From assembly GCF_047495875.1 (NCBI RefSeq), contig NC_092470.1:20014001-20078000 (forward strand): DNA of 64,000 bases, read 5' to 3'. This DNA is from Pithys albifrons albifrons. Lineage: Eukaryota > Chordata > Aves > Passeriformes > Thamnophilidae. Shown here piece after piece: positions 56,048 to 64,000 of the stretch. The notes under the pieces were generated by a model. The model saw only the letters and a list, made by a program, of their open reading frames with translations, was not told the DNA's origin and searched no databases. Position 1 is the stretch's first letter. Every line of letters begins with the position of its first letter. The translations under genes and the position numbers were made by a program.

Positions 56048-56388
56048 CCTGCCCAGAGAGGGGGTGGATTCCCCATCCCTGGAGGTTTTTCAGCTGAGCT
56101 TGGCCGTGGCACTGAGTGCCATGATCTGGTAAAGGGACTGGAGTTGGACCAAGGGTTGGACTTGATGATCTCAGAGGTCTTTTCCAACCCAATCCATTCT
56201 GTGATTCTATGGATGTGACACTGAGTGAGAATCCACCATGTCTTGATCCAACCCCACTGTGATCACCAGCCCAGGGCACTCTGTGCCCTGGGCTGGTGAT
56301 CACAGTAGGGTTGGATCAAGAGTTGGACTTGCTGATCTTGGAGGTCTTTTCCAACCCAATCCATTCTCTGATTCTATAATTCTGTGGT
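56048..56388 (+). mobile_element. CR1 compound element with palindromic unit
   Basis: The copy starts abruptly in the ORF end (CTGCCCAGAGAGGGGGTGGA), reaches the tail at about 56210, and continues through the inverted repeat 56242-56320 to a second tail at about 56388. It sits directly behind the CR1 at 55800. Confidence 0.88.
56242..56320. repeat. Inverted repeat, 38-bp arms, loop flipped
   Basis: Left arm 56242-56279, loop TCT 56280-56282, right arm 56283-56320 with one mismatch. The loop is the reverse complement of AGA in the other copies. Confidence 0.95.
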
Positions 56389-56620
56389 TCTGTGAGGAGC
56401 CCAATTCCTGCCACCCACCCTTCCCATGGCACCCAGACCATGCAGGACCACAGATGGCTGTGGCCATGGGGCCTGTGCAGGGGGGCAGGTTGTCTTTAAA
56501 GCATCCAGAGGGATGAAGTGTCACCCAGCCTGAGCTGTTTCTCAGATCCACAGCCATCTCCTCGTGGATTTTGGCTGCTCAGCTTTCTGGAGCAGGGTTG
56601 GCTCCCTGGGACAGGACCTG

Positions 56621-57368
56621 CAGCATCACTGGAGTGTCCCTGAGCCCTCCTGGCTGTGGGGGCTCCACAGCCACTGCCACCCATCACCCACCACCCTCTA
56701 TCCATGTGGGTGCTCCCAAAGTGGGAAATCCTGAATTTTGAAGATCTCCAGCATCCCTGAGGTGTCCCTGAGCCCTCCTGGCTGTGGGGGCTCCTCAGCC
56801 ACCACCCCCCCCCATCCATGTGAGTGCTCCCAGCATGGAAAATCCTGGATTTTGCAGATCTAATCCAGCATCACTGGAGTGTCCTGAGCCCTCCTGGCTG
56901 TGGGGGCTCCTCAGCCACTGCCACCCATCACTCACCACCCATCCATGTGGGTGCTCCCAGCATGGAAAATCCTGGATTTTGCAGATCTAATCCAGCATCC
57001 CTGAGGTGTCCCTGAGCCCTCCTGGCTGTGAGGGCTCCTCACCCACCACCACCCCCCATCCACGTGAGTGCTCCCAGCATGGAAAATCCTGGATTTTGCA
57101 GATCTAATCCAGCATCCCTGAGGTGTCCCTGAGCCCTCCTGGCTGTGGGGACTCCTCAGCCACTGCCACCCATCACCCGCCACCACCCCCCATCCATGTG
57201 GGTGCTCCCAGCATGGAAAATCCTGGATTTTGCAGATCTAATCCAGCATCCCTGGGGTGTCCCCAAGCCCTCCTGACTGTGGGGGCTCCTCAGCCACCAC
57301 CACCCCCCATCCATGTGGGTGCTCCCAGAGTGGGAAATCCTGGATTTTGCAGATCTAATCCAGAGGAT
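56621..57368. repeat. 117-135-bp tandem repeat, 6 copies
   Basis: CAGCATCACTGGAGTGTCCC plus CCTCCTGGCTGTGGGGGCTC, CCATCCATGTGGGTGCTCCC and TCCTGGATTTTGCAGATCTA repeat. Unit starts are at 56621, 56749, 56866, about 56993, 57111 and about 57246. Length differences come from internal ACCACC/CCCATCACC runs. Confidence 0.95.
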
Positions 57369-58489
57369 ACAGGACTGGGAGCATTTCCTGCTCTCCCTCC
57401 TCATGTCCCTACAGAAAAGCTCATTAGAGTAATGACTCCAGACACCAAGGTGGGGTCCAGGGGAACAGGTACTTTTTTTAAACTTTATTTTTTTTTCCTT
57501 TGGAAGTGCAGCCTCTCTCAGTCGTGCTGTCACAGTTAAAATAAGGTTTAAATTACAGGGCTGGCTGTGGCTTTTTCCCTTTCTTTCAGAATTTTTGCCA
57601 ACTTGCAATTTACTTAATGAAATCCTGCTATTTCGTTTAAGGGGGATATTTTTTGCAGATGTTGATTTAACCCAGCTTTATAAAATATGTGAACTGTGCA
57701 GTTTCTTTCCTATTTTTAACAATTTCAGGATTCTTGACAGAGTTTATAACATTGATATTTATGCCATGCAAAGGATGAGGCTTCTCCATCACCCAGAAAT
57801 GGTGTGAAACGTTGCAATAAAGGGCCAGAGTTGGCCAAAAGTGGGAATTTGGGGTTGGAGTTTTGGGAATGCATTTCTGCACCACTCACTTATTCTTCAA
57901 GGCTCGTGCAGGGGGTTCCCTGCACCCATGTGGGTTGTTTAGAAATGTGATCTATAGAGGAGGAGGAAGAGAAATGGGGCTGGTTGAGGCTGCTGACAGG
58001 CTGCTTTTTTCCTGGAGAATTCCCCCCAATGTGCCTTCCTTTATCTGGATTTGCCTGCAGGGAGCTGCTGCTCCTCGCAGGCTCTGAGGGAGTGCAGCGT
58101 TGAGCTCATTAAGCCCCGGCGTTGTGTTCACATGCTCTGCTAATCTCCCTGGCCTTGATTTACAAAGAGCCCGACCTGCTCTCCTTCCCCTTTTCCTCTG
58201 CCTGGGAAGGTCGTTTGCTTTGGGGCTGAATTTGAAGTGTTTTTCAGGGCAGGTTGTGCTCCCAGCCCTTCTCCTGGAGGAGTTGCAGCCACAAACCCCG
58301 TGTAGGTCAGGCCTGAAAAGGTTATTTTTAGCTTGAAGGTTCAGCTGCCCTCCAAGAAAGATGGGAGCTTGTCCTGCAAAGGGACGGAGGGTTTTAATCC
58401 AGAGGATTCCACGGGCTGTGGCTGTGTCTATAACTCATGGAGGGACAGGGCACAGGGAATGGCTTCAACCTGCCAGGGATGGTTGGGAT
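57369..58489. other. Intron 3, unique part
   Basis: No gene or repeat family is recognised. Confidence 0.4.
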
Positions 58490-59003
58490 ATTGGGAATAA
58501 ATTGGGTGGGCAGGCCCTGGCACAGGTTGGGCAGAGAAGCTGTGGCTGCCCCATCCCTGGGAGTGCCAGGGATAGTTGGGATATTGAGAATAAATTGGGT
58601 GGGCAGGCCCTGGCACAGGTGCCCAGAGGAGCTGTGGCTGCCCCAGCCCTGGGAGTGTCCCAGGCCAGGTTGGACAGGACTTGGAGCACCCTGGGCTGGT
58701 GGGAGGTGTCCCTGCTGCCCATGGCAGGGGTGGGATCCAGGTTGGACAGGGCTTGGAGCAGCCTGGGCTGGTGGGAGGTGTCCCTGCCCATGGCAGGGGT
58801 GGGATCCAGGTTGGACAGGACTTGGAGCAGCCTGGGCTGGTGGGAGGTGTCCCTGCTGCCCATGGCAGGGGTGGGATCCAGGTTGGACAGGGCTTGGAGC
58901 AGCCTGGGCTGGTGGGAGGTGTCCCTGCCCATGGCAGGGGTGGGATGGGATGGGATGAACTTTAAGATCTCCTTCAACCCAAACCACTCTGGGATTCTGG
59001 GAT
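58490..59003 (+). mobile_element. CR1 LINE 3' end with internal tandem expansions
   Basis: The second CR1 subfamily is present with two internal expansions. The segment GGATATTG(G/A)GAATAAATTG through the AGCCCTGGGAGTG region occurs twice (about 58485 and 58575). A 63/66-bp segment from GGTTGGACAGG to GGGTGGGATCCA occurs four times (58669-58947). The normal tail CTTCAACCCAAACCACTCTG follows. Confidence 0.9.
58669..58947. repeat. 63/66-bp tandem repeat inside CR1, 4 copies
   Basis: Copies alternate between CCTGCTGCCCATGG and CCTGCCCATGG versions, so the array seems to have grown by duplication of a two-copy unit. Confidence 0.95.
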
Positions 59004-59482
59004 AGCTCATTAATCCTTCTCTCTCTGACCATCCCAAGTGAAGCTGCAGTATTGGGGTGTCTGGGGTTTGTGTTAGTGCAGCAGGACAGGATGTATTCCA
59101 TGGAGTTCTCTGTGTATTTTGGCATTTTCCTATTTCCCTCCCTTTTTTTTTTTTTTTTAAGAAACTGTGGTTTTTAGAAATGAAAACAAGTCCTCCTTCT
59201 TGGCCAGGGAGGGTAATTAGTGTGAGTCACCTCCACTCTCCATGGGCAAGGACAGGGTTAGAATTTGGTCATCTGGGAGATGACACTGAGAGGTGGGGAC
59301 TTTCAGAGGCCACACTTGCTGCCTCTCTGGGCTGCAGTGATGCTCTTGAATGTTGTGGGTTTCACACAAATACATTGATTTTCCTCCCCCATCCCCTGCT
59401 TACTCTTTACACACATTTTCTGGCTTTTTCTCTGCACTTTAATAGATTTTACAGCACCACTCAGGGAGTATAAAAACAAGAC

Positions 59483-59536
59483 AAATGGACTCAATGATCT
59501 TAAGAGGTCCAACCTTAACAATTCTGTGATTCTAAG
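59483..59536 (+). mobile_element. CR1 tail fragment
   Basis: GGACTCAATGATCTTAAGAG and AACAATTCTGTGATTCTAAG match a CR1 3' end. 59537-60012 afterwards holds nothing recognisable. Confidence 0.75.
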
Positions 59537-60012
59537 ACAAGGTCTGTTTGGTCTTTGGGGGTGACCTTATCCCAGGTTGTTAGAGATGAATGTCCCGTGT
59601 TGCTGATCTGTGGATTTTCCAGAAGAAGGGCACACAGATGGCTCCAGGGTTGTTACCCACAGCATTCCCAGGGGTGTAGAACCTCCTGGAAAGCAGGAGA
59701 TGCCAGCACAGCATCCTCACTGCTTCCACTGGGCATCTGAGGGACCAACTGTGGGGCTTCAATCCCGAGGTGCTGAAGTCATTGTTTAGTCTTGGTTTGA
59801 AGAGGGAGTCAGAGCCCGTGGGTGCTGACCACGAGCAGTTGGGAGTGGAGTGGGGGCTGGCCCGGCCCCAGAAGATGTTTACCCATAAACCCCTGACCCA
59901 GCTATCAGGAGATCTGCTGTGTGGGTGCTCATTCACTCGCTCACACACTCACTCACGCTGCCCTCAGCATGTTCTCCAGGCTGGGGCGAGCAGGAGGGCA
60001 GGAGCCATTCAC

Positions 60013-60163
60013 CCATCCCTCCATCCATCCATCCCTCCCTCCCTCCATCCATCCATCCCTCCCTCCCTCCCTCCATCCATCCCTCCCTCCCTCCATCCAT
60101 CCATCCATCCATCCATCCATCCATCCATCCATCCATCCATCCATCCATCCATCCATCCATCCC
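60013..60163. repeat. (CCAT/CCCT)n tetranucleotide array
   Basis: CATC and CCTC tetranucleotides alternate first, then run as about 15 uninterrupted CATC units. Confidence 0.97.
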
Positions 60164-60221
60164 TGTGCTCCCTGCCAGCCCTGCAGGACCTGCCTCTGCC
60201 TGGCGGGATGGCTCCCCCTGG

Positions 60222-60645
60222 GCTCTTCCCAGGGCTGGTCCCACTGGGCTCTTCCCAGGGCTGCTCCCACCGGGCTCTTCCCAGGGCTCTTCCCAAGGCT
60301 GCTCCCACTGGGCTCTTCTTCCCAGGGCTGCTCCCCACTGGGCTCTTCCCAGGGCTGCTCCCACCAGGCTCTTCCCAGGGCTCTCCCACTGGGCTCTTCC
60401 CAGGGCTGCTCCCACTGGGCTCTTCCCAGGGCTGCTCCCACTGGGCTCTTCTTCCCAGGGCTGCTCCCACTGGGCTCTTCTTCCCAGGGCTGCTCCCAGT
60501 GGGCTCTTCCCAAGGCTGCTCCCACCAGGCTCTTCCCAGGGCTGCTCCCACCAGGCTCTTCTTCCCAAGGCTGCTCCCACCAGGCTCTTCCCAGGGCTGC
60601 TCCCACTGGGCTCTTCCCAAGGCTCTTCCCAGGGCTGCCCCCACC
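60222..60645. repeat. About 26-bp minisatellite, about 16 copies
   Basis: GGCTGCTCCCACTGGGCTCT plus TCCCAG repeats, with TTCTTCCCAG and CCACCAGG variants. Frames of over 200 codons on both strands through this and the CATC array are artefacts. Confidence 0.95.
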
Positions 60646-61716
60646 AACCCCATCCCCATTGCTTCTAATCCCTCTCCATCAGCTCAGAGCCCCAAGACTT
60701 CCCAGTGCAGGTTTATCCCTTCAGCATGACCAAGCTGGCTGGCACCCCACAGGGATTGTTTCCTTGCAAAGGCCACGCTGGCACCCCAAATCCTTTAATT
60801 CCCTGTAAAAGTTTGGCAAATCCCCCAGGAGTGAGGACTGGGAGGAGCCGTGGGCTGAGCCACGCGGGGCAGCCGGGACTCCCCGAGCCTGCTCAGACAC
60901 AGAGCTCGGCAGAGCTTTATCAGGAGCAGGATCTTGGAACAAAGCCTGAATTTCCATTCCACTCAGCCCCTGTCTGCTTCCCATATATGAGGGCACTGAT
61001 ACCCTGCTGGAAAAAAGAGCCTTTTTTGGGGGCTTGCTGGGGGAGAATTATCAGATGAGGGGAGGCATCAACTGAGGAGTGCTTTTGGAGGGAGGGGATG
61101 GGTTGGAATGGAGGACCCACAGCTGGTCTGGGGTCTGGGATGAAACCCCTGGAAGGGGGTTGTGTTGAAAGCCCAAGATCTTTGTTGTTCCAGAGTTCCC
61201 ATGTCAAGGTCTGGTGTCTGCCCAGCACTGGACTCTGCACCCAGCCAGCAAAGCAGCTCCTTCCCAGCCTTCATGGAGCAAAATAATTGTTGGGCTCCTG
61301 CTTGTGGCCCCTGGGGAGCCTCCTCCATCACAGCTTTGTTTACCAGGTCTGTGATAGTTTCCCAAAGCTTTCCCAGTCCTTGATCCTGGCAGTGGGATTG
61401 GCGTGGAGCTGACACACATCTCTCCGCCTGGGTCTCCTCTCAGGTGCCACCGTGGCTGTGCCAAGAAATGAGAGTGGCCTTGGGTTTCTTCAGCCTTCCC
61501 ACGTCATCTCTGCAGCCCAGCAGGTCCTTCTCAGGCACAAATCCCTTGGAGGGGTGATGGCAGGGTGGGCTCCTGCTCCAGAGGGAGCAGCTCAGGCTGG
61601 AGCACAGGGCAGGCCTCAGAATGTGTCTGTTGGTGATGTGTTGGTTGGTGTTGGTTTGGTTTTCATCCCAGGAAAGCATCTCTGCTCCTTCTCTGGTTAG
61701 GAAGGTAGAAAACCCA
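60646..61716. other. Intron 3, unique part
   Basis: Nothing is recognised in this stretch. Confidence 0.4.
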
Positions 61717-62085
61717 GCAGAGCTGCTGCAGCCCAGTCTGCTCCATGTCCTGTATCCTGGGCGAGCTCTGAAGCTCAGGAGGATGGAACACCATGGCAGA
61801 GCTGCTGCAGCCCAGCCTGCTCCATGCCCAGTGCCCTGGGTGAGCTCTGAAGCCCAGGAGGATGGAACACCATGGCAGAGCTGCTGCAGCCCAGCCTGCT
61901 CCATGCCCAGTGCCCTGGGCAAGCTCAGCCTGCTCCATGCCCAGTGCCCTGGGTGAGCTCAGCCTGCTCCATGCCCTGTGTCCTGGGTGAGCTCTGAAGC
62001 TCAGGAGGGTGGAATGCCATGGCAGAGCTGCTGCAGCCCCATCCTGCTCCATGCCCTGTGTCCTGGGCAAGCTCTGAAGCCCAAA
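61717..62085. repeat. About 79-bp tandem repeat with a short-unit core
   Basis: GCAGAGCTGCTGCAGCCCAG, CCTGCTCCATGCCCAGTGCC and GGGTGAGCTCTGAAGCCCAG repeat about four times; between 61915 and 61990 a short version lacking the middle part repeats. The phrase resembles CTGCAGAGTCCTGGGTGAG at the very start of the window, perhaps by chance. Confidence 0.9.
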
Positions 62086-62357
62086 GTCTCCAGCTCTTCT
62101 GGGATGTTGGGAAGCAGGTTTTGCAGGATCAGCTGGGACATCTGAAGGAGGCCTCCTGTAGGGGAAGCAGAGCATTTCCCTCTGGAAATGGCAGGTTTGG
62201 GTTGTTACAGGAGAGAGCTGAGCAAAATTCAGGCTGGGGCTGAGCTGAGGGTGGTGTAAGGAGGTGATGATGGGCTGTCTGGCCTTGGCAGCACAGCCCA
62301 CTTGGTCTGGAGGAGCTGAGTGCCCTTGGATTATCTGACAGCTGGATGAAAAAAGGC

Positions 62358-62690
62358 ATCCAGTGCTGGGTTAGTGGTCCTGCTGCTGCTGGTGATGCTC
62401 TGGTGTTCCTAAAGGCATCCAGTGCTGGGTTAGTGGTCCTGCTGCTGCTGGGGATGCTCTGGTGTTCCTAAAGGCACCCAGTGCTGGGTTAGTGGTCCTG
62501 CTGCTGCTGGGGATGCTCTGGTGTTCCTAAAGGCACCCAGTGCTGGGTTAGTGGTCCTGCTGCTGCTGGGGATGCTCTGGTGTTCCTAAAGACATCCAGT
62601 GCTGGGTTAATGGTCCTGCTGCTGCTGATGTTCCTAAAGGCACCCAGTGCTGGGTTAGTGGTCCTGCTGCTGCTGGAGAGACACTGATGT
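62358..62690. repeat. About 60-bp tandem repeat, 5-6 copies
   Basis: AAAGGCATCCAGTGCTGGGTT, AGTGGTCCTGCTGCTGCTGG and GGATGCTCTGGTGTTCCT repeat; the last copies are shortened. Confidence 0.96.
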
Positions 62691-62724
62691 TCTTAAGAAG
62701 TGTGGAAAATGAGGAGGCTTCAGC

Positions 62725-63003
62725 ATCTCCAGGAACATCTCTGCTGGTGGAACAGACTCCCCGGGGCAGTGGTAACAACACCAAGGCTGCCAGAGCTCAA
62801 GGGGTGTTTGGATGATCCTCTCAGGCAGAGGGTGTGACTCTTTGGGATAGTTCTGTGCAGAACTGAGTGTTGGACTCAGTTGAACTGGGATAGTTCTGTG
62901 CAGAACTGAGTGTTGGACTCAGTTGAACTGGGATAGTTCTGTGCAGAACTGAGTGTTGGACTCGATCTTTGTGTGTCCCTTCCCACTCAGCATATTCTGT
63001 GAC
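62725..63003 (+). mobile_element. CR1 LINE 3' end, third subfamily, with internal triplication
   Basis: GAACAGACTCCCCGGGGCAG, CCAGAGCTCAAGGGGTGTTT and the tail TGTCCCTTCCCACTCAGCAT identify the subfamily of 55800. Between them about 48 bp (GGGATAGTTCTGTGCAGAAC, TGAGTGTTGGACTC) is present three times. Confidence 0.88.
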
Positions 63004-63790
63004 ATCCTCACAACTCACTCTGTGGCTTCCCAAAAGAAGCTCCATCCCCTTAGTGCCCCTCCACCCTGGCAGAACCCCCTTCATTGAGGTGTTTTCCATC
63101 CCTTAACGATTCCATCAGTTAGTGCTGGTGTGACCCAGGCAGGGCTTGGTTGGTGAAGGCCCTGGACCCTCCCCCTGAGGGTGCTGAGGTGACTCCCAGG
63201 CTCAGCCCCAGCGCCCAACGTGCCCTGCCCAAGAGGCACAATGGAGGGAGGGAGGCACAGAGGGGTGTTATTCCTGTTTCTCTTCAGAGGGACCTACTAA
63301 TTAGTTTCTGCTTTTAAAGTGCTTTGAAGAGCTCAGCCGAAACTCCTCCGTGAGCGAAAACTGGGATTATTTATATTTATTTATCCCCTTTCCCAGAGCA
63401 GCCTCTGCCCCTTGTGCCCAGCTCTGGGCACTGAGGGCTTCAGGTGGCATTCCTGAGCACCTGGAATGGCTCTGGGATGCAGAGGCAGAGCAGAGCTGAG
63501 GGGATCCCATGGGATTTGGCCATGCCAGCCTCTGGCACGGCAGCAGGAGGCCCTGGATAATCTGCCAGCATGGTTGGCACGGGGCCGGGCGGGAGCAGAG
63601 CGGGGAGGGAGCCTTGGACATCCCATCATGCCAGGGAAAGCTGCCATGGGCTGATTGATGGGGTGACTTCTCCCTGATTCTCTCAACGTTTTCCAGGCTC
63701 TCAGGGAAAAAAAAAAACAGGGATTACACACATGGTTGTTTGGAGGAGCTGAAAACATGCGAGTTCTCAACCTAAAAATGGAAAAAAGGG
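63004..63790. other. Intron 3, unique part
   Basis: No gene is recognised; a poly-A run lies near 63,706. Confidence 0.4.
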
Positions 63791-64000
63791 GATTTTTTTT
63801 CCTTCTTTTTTCCTCCTTTTTTCCTCCTTTTTTTCCTCCCTTTTTCCTCCTTTTTTCCTCCTTTTTTCCTCCTTTTTTCTCCTTTTTTTCTTTTTTCCTC
63901 CCTTTTTCCTCCTTTTTTCCTCCTTTTTCCCTCCTTTTTCCTCATTTTTCCTCCTTTTTTTCCTCCCCTTTTCCTCCCTTTTTCCTCCTTTTTTCCTCCT
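63791..64000. repeat. Polypyrimidine (CCTCCTTTTTT)n tract, cut by window edge
   Basis: CCTCCTTTTTTCCTCC-type units of 10-12 bp, pure T and C on the + strand apart from single bases, continue to the last base. Such mirror-symmetric purine/pyrimidine DNA can form triplexes. Confidence 0.95.

Larger units (their letters stand above)
31698..64000 (+). other. SMAD6: SMAD6 intron 3 (start), MH2 exon beyond window
   Basis: No sequence encoding the MH2 domain (the expected start resembles [20 protein letters not shown]) is found downstream of exon 3. The remaining 32.3 kb is therefore read as one large intron. In mammals SMAD6 also has a very long last intron. The alternative, that the MH2 exon is missing or mis-assembled here, cannot be excluded from this window. 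Confidence 0.8.

Noticed and set aside
31698..64000. SMAD6 MH2 exon inside the window
   Set aside because: No frame encodes the expected MH2 sequence in any phase, so the exon is placed beyond the window.

Overview
The window is vertebrate nuclear DNA, almost certainly from a bird and probably a songbird. Three things point there: many copies of the 3' end of CR1 LINEs, tRNA-Ile-derived SINEs with a CR1-type tail (TguSINE1-like), and the first three coding exons of SMAD6 (inhibitory SMAD of BMP/TGF-beta signalling) on the + strand. No other protein-coding gene could be recognised. Most long open frames are accidents of stop-poor minisatellites or of CR1 copies.

Layout. Positions 1 to about 25,000 are upstream intergenic DNA with CR1 copies, large minisatellites (14-bp unit at 5182-6176; G-rich at 12213-12690; 13-bp GATC-rich at 19387-20504; 18-bp at 20846-21784) and a small CpG/GATA-rich patch near 10,865-11,300. 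A C-rich array at 24433-25088 abuts the SMAD6 CpG island (about 25,089-27,480). The island holds three CCAAT boxes, a palindromic Smad-binding element, GC-rich Smad motifs, a probable long 5'UTR with several short uORFs, and exon 1. Coding exons are 26263-27004, 29853-29909 and 31620-31697. All introns are phase 1. The MH2 exon is not in the window, so 31698-64000 reads as the first 32.3 kb of the last intron. That intron is filled with further CR1/SINE copies and about a dozen minisatellites.

How it fits together. SMAD6 is a BMP-induced feedback inhibitor; the Smad-type motifs in its CpG island fit that role, although their use here is inferred. The seen exons encode 292 codons: basic N-terminus, MH1-like domain, PPPPY Smurf-binding motif and linker.

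The most unusual structure is a recurrent CR1 derivative in which two CR1 3' ends are joined by a palindrome with 38-bp arms and a 3-nt loop. It occurs at least six times. One copy carries a paired substitution on both arms and another an inverted loop, as expected if the palindrome is maintained or flipped through hairpin intermediates. Tandem arrays cover roughly 10 kb (about 15%), and several begin inside or at the edge of CR1 copies.
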